This document shows, piece after piece, positions 35,831 to 43,648 of a stretch of DNA of 64,000 bases. The notes beneath the pieces were generated by a model. That model worked only from the letters and a program-made list of their open reading frames with translations. It was not told where the DNA came from and made no database searches. Numbering within the stretch: the stretch's first letter is position 1; each line of letters starts with the position of its first letter. A program made the position numbers and the translations under genes. This DNA is from Bifidobacterium felsineum (lineage in GTDB: Bacteria; Actinomycetota; Actinomycetes; Actinomycetales; Bifidobacteriaceae): NCBI RefSeq assembly GCF_002802915.1, contig NZ_PEBJ01000002.1, positions 349,174 through 413,173 on the forward strand. The letters run 5' to 3'.

Positions 35831-35946
35831 CTCCCTTCGATGGTGTTAGCCAACAGGTTCCAAGGGTCAGGCGTCTTGCCTATCTCAACCTGGCATCCCG
35901 CATCCCTCTATTCCGCGTAGGATGCAAACAAACCAGGTTCCCCTGC
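35831..35946 (-). promoter_or_regulatory. TPP (THI-box) riboswitch
   Basis: Minus-strand leader directly before tenA. Reading 5' to 3', GCAGGGGAACCTGG opens P1/P2 and an extended P3 arm follows (GCATCC/GGATGC). The pyrimidine-sensing core is GTTGAGATAGG, then GACCCTTGGAACCTG and GGCTAACACCATCGAAGGGA. These match the THI-box pattern (CUGAGA, ACCCUU-GAACCUGA, UAA, AGGGA), with GUUGAGA in place of CUGAGA. The 3' end (35831-35836) reaches the tenA ribosome-binding region, which suggests control by sequestering translation initiation. A TATAAT -10 box lies at 35956-35961, just upstream. Confidence 0.88.
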
Positions 35947-35955
35947 AACGGCCTC

Positions 35956-35961
35956 ATTATA
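35956..35961 (-). promoter_or_regulatory. -10 box of the tenA leader
   Basis: A perfect TATAAT on the minus strand, 9-10 bases before the expected 5' end of the TPP riboswitch RNA. A convincing -35 hexamer is not visible at 17 bases; TTGTAA at 15 bases is the best match. Confidence 0.5.
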
Positions 35962-36060
35962 CGGGGTCAATGCCATTTACAACACCCCGTACACAGCCCG
36001 CGTAATGCAATAATCCGCGAGATTGCCTCGCTATAGTGAGCAATGAGGAAGCCGATTGTA

Positions 36061-36087
36061 TGCCGTTTGTGTGCACATACAACGGCA
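36061..36087 (+). promoter_or_regulatory. Palindromic element upstream of the aldo/keto reductase
   Basis: TGCCGTT (36061-36067) and AACGGCA (36081-36087) flank a TGTGCACA palindrome (36070-36077), 35 bases before the start codon. A TATAGT -10-like box lies at 36032-36037. The position just downstream of the promoter fits a repressor operator or a leader hairpin. Confidence 0.4.
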
Positions 36088-36121
36088 CAAACATCGACAA
36101 ACCACAACAAAGGAGTTCAGT

Positions 36122-36976
36122 ATGGCACTGATGGAACCACCGGCAATTCCGGTTCGCAAGGCACACGATGGATTGGAGCTCCCGGCCATCGGTTTTGGCA
36201 CGTATAAGGTCAACGGCTTCGCGGGCGCTGAAGCTATTAAGTCCGCGCTTGAGGTCGGCTACCGTCTGATTGATTCAGCATTCAACTATGAGAATGAGGG
36301 CATCGTCGGTAAGGCGATTCGCGAATCAGAAGTGCCGCGCGAGGATATCATTGTGGCTTCGAAGCTGCCGGGCCGCCATCATCAGTATGATCAGGCTCGT
36401 GCGACCATTGAGGAATCCGTGGCTCGCATGGGTTTGGATTACATCGACCTGTATCTGATTCACTGGCCGAACCCGTCCCAGGGCCAGTTCGTAGAGGCTT
36501 GGCAGGCATTGGTTGACGCTCAAAAGCAGGGCATCGTCAAGCACATCGGCGTAAGCAACTTCCTGCCCGGCCATATCGATCTGCTCATCCGCGCTACCGG
36601 TGTGACTCCGGCCGTGAATCAGGTGGAACTGCATCCGTTCTTCCAGCAGAACGAGCAGCGCGCCTACGATGATGCGCACGGCATCATCACCGAGGCATGG
36701 AGTCCGCTCGGCCGAGCCAACCAGATGTTGAAAGATCCGACCATCGTACGCATTGCCGAAAAGCATGGCGTCTCCCCTGTGGCCGCGATTCTGCGCTGGC
36801 ACCTGCAGTTGGGTGATGTGGCGATTCCAAAGTCAATGCACGCCGATCGTCAGCGTGCGAACCTCGACCTAACCGGTTTCGAGCTGGATGAGCAGGATAT
36901 GCAGGATATTGCTGCAATGGATAATCCGGAGGGTTACACCTTCGGCCAGAACCCGCATTGGCATGAGGAAGACTGA
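36122..36976 (+). CDS. Aldo/keto reductase
   Basis: A 284-residue NADPH-dependent carbonyl reductase with a (beta/alpha)8 barrel. It keeps the catalytic Asp and Tyr in LIDSAFNYENEGIVG (near residue 50), the Lys in VASKLPGR, and the segment DYIDLYLIHWPNPSQGQFVE with the His. The C-terminal NADPH-binding block AIPKSMHADRQRANL is also present. It resembles the 2,5-diketo-gluconate reductase group (AKR5). The ATG at 36122 has AAAGGAG at correct spacing; earlier in-frame ATGs fall in the leader palindrome. Substrate unknown. It runs towards the SDR gene with a hairpin between. Confidence 0.92.
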   Translation: MALMEPPAIPVRKAHDGLELPAIGFGTYKVNGFAGAEAIKSALEVGYRLIDSAFNYENEGIVGKAIRESEVPREDIIVASKLPGRHHQYDQARATIEESVARMGLDYIDLYLIHWPNPSQGQFVEAWQALVDAQKQGIVKHIGVSNFLPGHIDLLIRATGVTPAVNQVELHPFFQQNEQRAYDDAHGIITEAWSPLGRANQMLKDPTIVRIAEKHGVSPVAAILRWHLQLGDVAIPKSMHADRQRANLDLTGFELDEQDMQDIAAMDNPEGYTFGQNPHWHEED

Positions 36977-37049
36977 GCCTTTGCCGTGACTGCAGCGTAC
37001 AGCCTCACACGCTGTCCCTCATGCAAATGTTAACTTCCTGAACTTTTAA

Positions 37050-37092
37050 GCGAGCCTATCGCAGATACTCTGATTGTCTGTGATAGGCTCGC
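37050..37092 (+). terminator. Hairpin between the AKR and SDR genes
   Basis: GCGAGCCTATC (37050-37060) pairs perfectly with GATAGGCTCGC (37082-37092), extended inside by CAGA/TCTG (37062-37080). It could be the terminator of the AKR gene or, since it lies 50 bases before the SDR start, an attenuator or operator. It is followed by CCCTATT rather than a T-run. Confidence 0.55.
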
Positions 37093-37141
37093 CCTATTGA
37101 TGGCAACAATGACGCCGCCACCGAACAGAACGGAGATTATT

Positions 37142-37993
37142 ATGACCGACGCTTCCGTATTCGACCAATATCCACTCGACCAGTGGAAAGAGCCATCCCA
37201 CCGCATCATGGACCGTTTCTCGCTTGCCGGCAAGAAGGGATTCGTGACCGGAGGCGCAGGTGGTCTCGGCCGTAATGTGGCTGCAGCTTGGGCCGAGGCC
37301 GGTGCCGACGTGGCGATTGTGGATTTGCCTCGAACCAAGGAAACGCTCGAGCCACTCGCTCAGGAACTCTCTGAGCGTTATGGTGTAAAGGTTGTGCCGC
37401 TCTACTGCGATGTGTCCGATAAGGCACAGGTCGATGCATTGAAGTCCTCACTGGTTGAGTCGCTTGGCACTGTGGATGTGGCGTTCATCAACGCCGGCGT
37501 GAACGTGCCGGGCGATAATGCCGACGAGCCATATGAGGTTTGGCAGAAGACCATTGACATCAACTTGACCGGCGCCTATCTGACAGCGCAAATCGCGCAG
37601 CACATCATGCGCGAGCATAATCATGGTGGCTCTTTGGTGTTCACATCGTCGCTGTCCGCACACAATGCGAACTTCATCGCCGGCGGTCCTTCCCCGGTGG
37701 CCGCATACGGTGCTTCCAAGGCCGGCATCTACGAATACGCGCGCTACTTGGCGGCTGCGCTGGCCCCGTATGGCATTCGCTCGAACGCCATCTCCCCCGG
37801 CTATGTTTGGTCCGGCATTTTCGAAGGCCGTATCGTTCCCGAAGCACACGATATGATGACCGCTCCCGTGCCAATGCATCGCTTCGGCACCAATGAGGAG
37901 ATCGCTACCGCAGTATTGTTCCTCGCCAGCGATGCATCTTCGTATGTGACCGGCACCAACCTACAGGTCGACGGCGGCTACTCCGTGTACTAA
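37142..37993 (+). CDS. Short-chain dehydrogenase/reductase
   Basis: A 283-residue NAD(P)-dependent SDR. The cofactor motif is FVTGGAGGLGRNVAAAWAEAG near residue 40, with an acidic strand end (VDLPR) that suggests NAD preference. AFINAGVNVPG holds the NAG motif, the catalytic Ser lies in LVFTSSLSAH, and YGASKAGIYEY gives Tyr and Lys. The C-terminus LQVDGGYSVY is typical. It carries about 30 extra N-terminal residues (DQYPLDQWKEPSHRIMDRFS), as in sorbose/mannitol-type dehydrogenases. GGAG precedes the ATG at 37142. The substrate is probably a polyol or ketose, unproven. Confidence 0.92.
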   Translation: MTDASVFDQYPLDQWKEPSHRIMDRFSLAGKKGFVTGGAGGLGRNVAAAWAEAGADVAIVDLPRTKETLEPLAQELSERYGVKVVPLYCDVSDKAQVDALKSSLVESLGTVDVAFINAGVNVPGDNADEPYEVWQKTIDINLTGAYLTAQIAQHIMREHNHGGSLVFTSSLSAHNANFIAGGPSPVAAYGASKAGIYEYARYLAAALAPYGIRSNAISPGYVWSGIFEGRIVPEAHDMMTAPVPMHRFGTNEEIATAVLFLASDASSYVTGTNLQVDGGYSVY

Positions 37994-38122
37994 CTACCCC
38001 TGCCGACTGATACCCGTCTCCGCCAAATCCAGCTCCCCTTGTCAGGGGAGCTGTCGGCGTCAGCCGACTGAGGGGTAGTTCCCACGAGTCACTCAGTTCA
38101 ACTCCCCTGCCGGCTGATGCCG
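37992..38122. repeat. Composite repeat element, copy 2, in a gene-free stretch
   Basis: Most of the 346-base gap between the SDR and nitrilase genes is repeat. AACTACCCCT (37992-38001) is inverted at 38071-38080. Inside are two adjacent hairpins, AGCTCCCC/GGGGAGCT (38031-38052) and GTCGGC/GCCGAC (38053-38069). The module AACTACCCCTGCCGACTGAT returns as a degenerate direct copy at 38100-38119. The double-hairpin plan equals that at 20052-20098. The remainder of the gap (38195-38339) shows nothing clear. Confidence 0.65.
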
Positions 38123-38146
38123 CCTTTGTGACCGGTCGCTTTGAAT

Positions 38147-38191
38147 GGCTGTGCGTGCCGCATCGTCATATTCGATGTTCCACGCACAGCC
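38147..38191 (+). terminator. Terminator-like hairpin
   Basis: GGCTGTGCGTG (38147-38157) pairs perfectly with CACGCACAGCC (38181-38191), with an inner CATCG/CGATG pair, and is followed by GTTTTGTTT. It is a Rho-independent terminator for rightward transcription from the SDR gene. Confidence 0.75.
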
Positions 38192-38339
38192 GTTTTGTTT
38201 GCGAGCGCATTGCCGCTATTCGTCTGTTTGTCACCGTCCTTCGCCTGCCCTGGAACACTCATGTTCTTGGCCTGCAACGCCTTCACCCATCGCTCATCCA
38301 TACACACGCACCTTATCGTTCTATCGTTCAACCGACCAT

Positions 38340-39170
38340 CTATCGTAATTGAGGATCAGCGAAGCGTCGATTGTGTAGGACTGGCAGTGTTTGTCGCGCC
38401 GATTCGAGGGCATTGCGATCAAAGTTAGCGGTGATGAGTTCGGGGCTGTTGCTGCCAGCTTCGGCAAGGACTTCGCCAAGCGGACTGATGATGCGACTGC
38501 AACCGATGTTACGATGACTAACTTCGCTGCACGCCAGCACATAGCAAGTGTTCTCCACTGCTCGTGCAGCCGTCATCAGTTTCCAATGATATTCCTTGAG
38601 AGATCCCCGTACCCATGCGGCGGCAACTACGATGGCATCCGCTCCTCGCACGGCCAGAGAGCGTGCGGTTTCAGGGAAACGCACGTCATAGCAGGTCATG
38701 ACGCCGACCTTCCAACCATCGATATCCACGATAGGCGGCATTTTTGTGCCGGGCTGAACCACTGCGGTCTCCTTAGCCGAAAACGCATCATAAAGATGCA
38801 ACTTCCGATAAGTTGCCACAATTTCGCCGCCGCGAATCACCAAAAACACATTGGATACTCGAGAATCCGCAACACCTTCAAGCGAAGCGATATGCACCGT
38901 GCCCATCAAGGTGATATTTCGCTTGGTGCTAATGGCTTTGAGCCCCGCAACAAACGCCCCGTCAATAGGCTGCGCATGGGCGGCCGCGAACGCATCATCA
39001 TCGCCGTCGCGCGCAATCAGCCCTTCGGGAAGCACAAGTAATCGAGCACCCTGAGTTGCAGCATCGCGAACGAATTCATCAATAACCGCAAGGTTACGTT
39101 CCGGTTCGCGTGCCACGGTGAACTGCGCGATGGCCACGGGCAATCCGGCAGCACGGCAATCGTTGCTCAT
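38340..39170 (-). CDS. Carbon-nitrogen hydrolase (nitrilase superfamily)
   Basis: A 276-residue amidase-type enzyme. The catalytic Glu-Lys-Cys triad is visible in LLVLPEGLIARDG (Glu near 48), TYRKLHLYDAFS (Lys near 120) and VGVMTCYDVRFPETARSLA (Cys near 160). The pattern is closest to the deaminated-glutathione amidase/omega-amidase group, so a metabolite-repair role is plausible but not proven. It begins 11 bases after the glycine-zipper gene of the preceding cassette and so is probably the last gene of that operon. Confidence 0.9.
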   Translation of the reverse strand: MSNDCRAAGLPVAIAQFTVAREPERNLAVIDEFVRDAATQGARLLVLPEGLIARDGDDDAFAAAHAQPIDGAFVAGLKAISTKRNITLMGTVHIASLEGVADSRVSNVFLVIRGGEIVATYRKLHLYDAFSAKETAVVQPGTKMPPIVDIDGWKVGVMTCYDVRFPETARSLAVRGADAIVVAAAWVRGSLKEYHWKLMTAARAVENTCYVLACSEVSHRNIGCSRIISPLGEVLAEAGSNSPELITANFDRNALESARQTLPVLHNRRFADPQLR

Positions 39171-39181
39171 GTGTCTTCCTG

Positions 39182-40177
39182 CTACTCGTCAAAATCCGCT
39201 TGCACAAGGGATGCGGATTCCGCGGTCAATGACCCGTTTTCAGATAATAAAGGCGTATCCAATACCGCTTTGATAGAAGCCGCAGTCGATGCCGCCGCCG
39301 CTACTGCATGCTTGCTCTCAAGCGTAAATTGCGAATAATCGACGCCCTCAGTATCGATAATGTGTTCCAATTCGTAAATCAAAGGCAGGAATTTAGCATC
39401 CAGTCGAGCCAATAACGCATAGAACATGGAGCTGCGTCGGCGTATGGCAACGCACTGATCGATTCCAGCCATCATTTCTTCGCAGTATTGGTCGGTTTTG
39501 GCTGACTGGGTTTTGGCCTCTTCGAGATTTTTACCGCCTTTGGCACCAACGATGGCGCCCATCACTAGCAGTGCGGGTCCGGCGACTAATCCTCCAAGAA
39601 CGGCAGCTCCTCCGGCCACACCCATTCCACCAGCGGCCAAAGAACCACCGCCAAAGAATGCCAGTGTGGCATTGGATGCTGCAGCGCCGCTCAATGCGCT
39701 AATGGCGGTTCCAGAGGATGCCGTCGCGAAAGTGGTGGCTGCACTGTATGCGCCAAATGCGGTAAGTGCCCCGCTGGCGATTCCCGTGACCCCGCCTTGC
39801 ATAAGAGAAGACGCTATATTGCCCATAGATTCAAGCTCTTCAAAAGCGGCTTTATCAATGCGGAGTTTTTCCAATTCATCTAGACCTTCCGATGGTGTGA
39901 AATCCACGTTCTTCAGTTGGCCGAATGCGTTAAGGAAGCGCTTCACATTCCCGTCCAGCACAATAATCTTCTCTTTGCCCAGCGCATTGAGCGATCGCGA
40001 ACACTGCTCACGAAGTTGTTCGAGGCGATTGGCGGCCCAACGAATACGATTATTAGAGTTGACATTCAGACGGTCGGCTTTGAACTGATCCATACCGCCC
40101 TTGGCACCCATTCCAACTCCAGCTATACCGCCAACAGCGGCAAGTCCCATGAACAACGGTGCAATGAAAATCGGCAT
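39182..40177 (-). CDS. Glycine-zipper membrane-inserting protein of unknown function
   Basis: A 331-residue protein I cannot name. Residues 1-28 are hydrophobic and Gly-rich (FIAPLFMGLAAVGGIAGVGM). Residues 40-110 form charged helices with NRLEQLREQCSRSLNALGKE. Residues 118-215 are an unusually long Ala/Gly-rich stretch (GVTGIASGALTAFGAYSAAT, then AGGMGVAGGAAVLGGLVAGP) that could form membrane hairpins. Residues 220-300 return to charged helix (LLARLDAKFLPLIYELEHII). This coiled coil / glycine-rich hairpin / coiled coil plan recalls widespread uncharacterised bacterial proteins and resembles pore formers such as ApoL-like proteins; that is inference only. It is third in the cassette and has a ribosome site (GAGGAGGAT). 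Confidence 0.7.
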   Translation of the reverse strand: MPIFIAPLFMGLAAVGGIAGVGMGAKGGMDQFKADRLNVNSNNRIRWAANRLEQLREQCSRSLNALGKEKIIVLDGNVKRFLNAFGQLKNVDFTPSEGLDELEKLRIDKAAFEELESMGNIASSLMQGGVTGIASGALTAFGAYSAATTFATASSGTAISALSGAAASNATLAFFGGGSLAAGGMGVAGGAAVLGGLVAGPALLVMGAIVGAKGGKNLEEAKTQSAKTDQYCEEMMAGIDQCVAIRRRSSMFYALLARLDAKFLPLIYELEHIIDTEGVDYSQFTLESKHAVAAAASTAASIKAVLDTPLLSENGSLTAESASLVQADFDE

Positions 40178-40200
40178 ACTATCATCCTCCTCTTTGAGCT

Positions 40201-41103
40201 CTACCGCTTGCCACCAAATAATCCGCCAACGAAACCTTTAACTGCGTTGGCTGCATTCTCTGCCTGTTTTTGTGCTTCTCTCGCTGCACGATCGGCTTGC
40301 TTTCGTACCTCATTGCCAACCGGATTCAACGCATCGCCAACTGTTTTCATAGCGGAATTAACAGCATCGCCAGCTTGCGCCACGCCGGGAGTATTGGCAA
40401 CAACATGCTTCACCGTATCGGCGGCCTCCTGCATACCCTGCTGCACCTGCCCAACCACTGGAGCCACCGCCTTGTCAACGTTCTCCTTGGCAATATCGAA
40501 GACATCTTTTTGCACGGTCATGGCCACAGGCGCCTGCGGGACCATTTCATCTGCCACCAACTGAGTCGCGGCAAGCTGAATCGCCTCTTCGCGTTCGTGA
40601 AGAGTCTCGACCACAGGTTGCACTTCAGCATACGGATAATTTGATGACGTGATCCATGCCAACTCCTCCCGTACTGATTGAGCAGCTCTCATCAGGTGCT
40701 CCATTTCGGGATATATTGAACGTTCCTTGATAACCGTTCTTGCAATATGGCGGATGAGTTTTCGCTCAGTCTGGTCGTAATGCCCATCCGCATACGCCAC
40801 AGCCAGCATGTTCCACAGCAGCAACCGGGATGTCACTCCGTTTACGGAATCACCATGCTTCGACACGGCTTGATCAACACCTTCAACTATCACGTCATAT
40901 CGGTCATCATCTTTATCGGAATACCGCGATACATAACCATCGCAGGAAGCCACCAACTGCTCTGCATATTCGTGGAAATGATTGTTGTCCAATTCCTCAC
41001 CGATACCGTTGAACAGTTCCAATTCTTCTGCTGTGACGGCACCGTCCACTGCCATCAGATAATAGAATGCTTGCAAAGCAGCTTTGCGCTGAATGTAGGT
41101 CAT
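40201..41103 (-). CDS. TerB-like domain protein
   Basis: A 300-residue protein. The N-terminal half is helical and TerB-like: QAFYYLMAVDGAVTAEELEL and AVAYADGHYDQTERKLIRHI, two acidic D-G-x-x-(T)-E repeats that in TerB-fold proteins bind metal. The C-terminal half has a Pro/Val-rich linker, then a Lys/Ala/Glu amphipathic segment (VRKQADRAAREAQKQAENAA) and the end GFVGGLFGGKR, which could rest on the membrane. It is the middle gene of three closely spaced genes (17 and 23 bases apart). TerB proteins occur in stress and phage-response clusters; the role here is unknown. Confidence 0.7.
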   Translation of the reverse strand: MTYIQRKAALQAFYYLMAVDGAVTAEELELFNGIGEELDNNHFHEYAEQLVASCDGYVSRYSDKDDDRYDVIVEGVDQAVSKHGDSVNGVTSRLLLWNMLAVAYADGHYDQTERKLIRHIARTVIKERSIYPEMEHLMRAAQSVREELAWITSSNYPYAEVQPVVETLHEREEAIQLAATQLVADEMVPQAPVAMTVQKDVFDIAKENVDKAVAPVVGQVQQGMQEAADTVKHVVANTPGVAQAGDAVNSAMKTVGDALNPVGNEVRKQADRAAREAQKQAENAANAVKGFVGGLFGGKR

Positions 41104-41120
41104 TGCTTCTCCTGACTCTT

Positions 41121-42716
41121 CTATAGAACAAAGTCTTCGTCGGAGTTCATCATGTCATCGAACTCCTGCTGGGTACGGAATCGCAGCTGGTATCCCAAAG
41201 CCTCCTGCACCGTGGCATTGCCGGCCAGGTATCCATTGATGTCATGGGCGAGAATAGCTTCATCCATAGCGTCGAAACTCGCATTGAATGTTTCTGTCTT
41301 ATCAGCCAGATACCTATCGACCGCTTTATTGAAGTCATCACGATACTGACGAATCAGTTCGACGGCTTCGGCACACTCTTGTTCCACACGAATACGTTCC
41401 TCTTTCGCCATTTCGTATTCGTGTAGCGCCGTTGCAAGCTCTTCATATACGGCGATGGCAGCGGCATAACCAAGCGTGCTACCCAACATGCCAGCCGCAA
41501 TAGCTGCGGCTCCAGTGAAGCCAGCTGCACTGACAGCGGATGTCGCGGCAGCAGTGCCCATTACCGCGCCTAATTGTCCAAGACCCTGCTGCCCCATCTG
41601 TTCGATGCATTGAGCTGCGGTCAACTCGCCGCGGCAATACCCTGCAATAGCTTTTGACACGTCAGCGGTTGTGGATACTAGAGTAGCTGCGACATTGGTT
41701 TTGGATAGACTACGCACATATCCATTCGATGCATTCTGCATTGCGCTTTTGATGACGGTGCCCGAGAATGCCGTGGCGTAACTGAATGCTGCAGCTGTCG
41801 CAGTATCTGCTCCTACACGTTTCGCTGCCTCTTGTGGCTCAATAGTGCCGTTGATGCAACCGACGAGGTTACGAACCAACGAGGTTCCACCGCCAATCAG
41901 CGCGCCGGTTTTCGCTTGTGCCATGCCCGAACGATGTGCCAATTTGGCCACGTCCTTGGTCACTGTAAGCTTCGGGTGCACAACTGCCTGTTCAGCTTCG
42001 TGTTTGGTTAGCCCGCTTTTACGAAGACTTTTCTTAATAGTGTGGAGCTTATCGATCTCTTGCTGGACACGTTCGGAGGATTCTTTCGAGAGCTGCCCGG
42101 AATCCAGTTTGCGTTGCATGTTTTGTATCTGAGCATCAATACCGTCAGGCCCGTTTCCCATCAGCACGTCATAATAATCATCAGGAATATCCATGATGAC
42201 ACCGCTGTCGCGATACTTCGCATACTCCTTGCTCTTCAAAGCCTTCAGCAGAGCTTTAGGACTGCTTCCCACGAATTTCATCTGGGACTCGGAATCAGCC
42301 AGAATGTCCCCATAGGCATCAATTTCAACGATGTCGACGATGAGATCGTTGGCTTTGCCTTTCACCGCATCATAGCGCTTGAACCGTTCCGATTCACCGC
42401 TGATAATATGCTCAGCATTCCTTCGGGCAGATGATTCAACTTCCGCGCTAAAACCGGCTAGCTGTTTCACCCCTTGTCTGCCGGCCATCTCGGCATTAGC
42501 TTTCAGGCTATTGTGCGGCACTGGTTTGACGCCAATACCACCTGTTTCATGATCGACACCACCGTATGCCACAAGATGTTCCTTAGCTGCTGCACCAAAA
42601 CGTTGCACCGTTTCCGCAGCGGCACCCTCCAAAGCCTGCTGCATAATACGGTGTTCCTTGTCGTGCTGCGATTCATGATTCGCGTGCGTGACGTCATTGT
42701 CAGCTTTTGCGACCAT
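41121..42716 (-). CDS. Large helical protein with C-terminal hydrophobic core, unknown function
   Basis: A 531-residue protein, first of the three-gene cassette. The N-terminal 250 residues are charged helices, with IDAQIQNMQRKLDSGQLSKE and HTIKKSLRKSGLTKHEAEQA. About 265-435 holds several hydrophobic or Gly/Ala-rich segments (TGALIGGGTSLVRNLVGCIN, VMGTAAATSAVSAAGFTGAA, AIAAGMLGSTLGYAAAIAVY). Two parallel short motifs, GTIEPQEAAKRVG and GELTAAQCIEQMG, suggest an internal duplication. The C-terminal 95 residues are acidic helices ending in MMNSDEDFVL. I know no named family with confidence. The pattern suggests a membrane-inserting protein that stays soluble until triggered (inference). Confidence 0.7.
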   Translation of the reverse strand: MVAKADNDVTHANHESQHDKEHRIMQQALEGAAAETVQRFGAAAKEHLVAYGGVDHETGGIGVKPVPHNSLKANAEMAGRQGVKQLAGFSAEVESSARRNAEHIISGESERFKRYDAVKGKANDLIVDIVEIDAYGDILADSESQMKFVGSSPKALLKALKSKEYAKYRDSGVIMDIPDDYYDVLMGNGPDGIDAQIQNMQRKLDSGQLSKESSERVQQEIDKLHTIKKSLRKSGLTKHEAEQAVVHPKLTVTKDVAKLAHRSGMAQAKTGALIGGGTSLVRNLVGCINGTIEPQEAAKRVGADTATAAAFSYATAFSGTVIKSAMQNASNGYVRSLSKTNVAATLVSTTADVSKAIAGYCRGELTAAQCIEQMGQQGLGQLGAVMGTAAATSAVSAAGFTGAAAIAAGMLGSTLGYAAAIAVYEELATALHEYEMAKEERIRVEQECAEAVELIRQYRDDFNKAVDRYLADKTETFNASFDAMDEAILAHDINGYLAGNATVQEALGYQLRFRTQQEFDDMMNSDEDFVL

Positions 42717-42793
42717 TGCATGCTCCTTTCACACGGCCGTGTAAGGCCTTACCATAATGTTCCTCTCGGTCAGCTATCGCTGGCAATCCCCCT

Positions 42794-43636
42794 TCACACC
42801 AAACCGAGAGTGCGGAAGGCGTTGGCGAGGCCGTTGTCGTGGATGTCGCTGGTCTGCAAGTTACAGAATTTCTCGATGCCGTGAATTGCATTGCCCATTG
42901 CAACCGAAGTGCCTGCAGCCTTGAGCATGGCAGTGTCGTTATCCGAATCACCGATGGCAATCGTGTCGGCAATGGTATAGCCAAGCGCATCGGCCACGTC
43001 GCGCACAGCAGTGCCTTTATCGATGCCATTGATCAGCAGCTCGCCATTGTTCGGGGAGATTTTGTCATACGAGCCGTGCACCGTCTCGAACCAGGGAGAC
43101 AAATCACGTTTGGTTTGCTCAAAGGTCACATCCGGATCCGGTCCGGTGAAATAAGAGCCTTTGCTGACCTTGATGGTTTCTCCCAGCGTGGAACCGAACG
43201 ACACTTCCACCTCATCTATGAGATGCCAGAACTTCGCGAACTCACCACGGTTGAACGTCTTGCCTTTGGACTCCAAATGGCGGCGATAGCCTTCGGAAAT
43301 GTACATGCCGTCCGCACCTTGCCATTGGTAGCTTTCGATATGGTGCAATTTGAAGTATTCCATTGCTGCATCCACCGCCGCAGCCGGCACCAGATGTTGG
43401 AACAGCAGCGTATCGCCGACATTGGCTTGTGCGCCGGCCACGGAGACCACGCCATCAAAACCCAAGTCCAGAATGCTGCGCTCGATTTTCGGCATGGAGC
43501 GACCGGTGCAGATGAACAGCTTGTGCCCGTTACGCTGAGCCTCATGGCAAGCTTCCTGCGCGGATTCGGGCACTACGTGATTCTCGTCCGCCAACGTGCC
43601 GTCAATGTCAATGAAAACAAGTTTGCTTGTGGTCAT
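42794..43636 (-). CDS. Cof-type HAD phosphatase
   Basis: A 280-residue sugar-phosphate-type phosphatase with a C2B cap. Motif I is VFIDIDGTLADEN near residue 8, motif II FICTGRSMPKIE, motif III the Lys in LLINGIDKGTAVRDVADALG, and motif IV TIAIGDSDNDTAMLKAAG near residue 235. These are the signature elements of the Cof/YbiV subfamily, whose members act on phosphorylated sugars and flavin precursors. It is adjacent to the ABC ATPase gene (12 bases) and probably in its operon. Substrate unknown. Confidence 0.9.
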   Translation of the reverse strand: MTTSKLVFIDIDGTLADENHVVPESAQEACHEAQRNGHKLFICTGRSMPKIERSILDLGFDGVVSVAGAQANVGDTLLFQHLVPAAAVDAAMEYFKLHHIESYQWQGADGMYISEGYRRHLESKGKTFNRGEFAKFWHLIDEVEVSFGSTLGETIKVSKGSYFTGPDPDVTFEQTKRDLSPWFETVHGSYDKISPNNGELLINGIDKGTAVRDVADALGYTIADTIAIGDSDNDTAMLKAAGTSVAMGNAIHGIEKFCNLQTSDIHDNGLANAFRTLGLV

Positions 43637-43648
43637 GATGCCGTTGTA

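Noticed and set aside
38098..38331. A possible 67-77-residue minus-strand gene between the SDR and nitrilase genes
   Set aside because: It overlaps the SDR terminator hairpin and repeat element, and its translation is a basic low-information sequence without similarity I can recognise.
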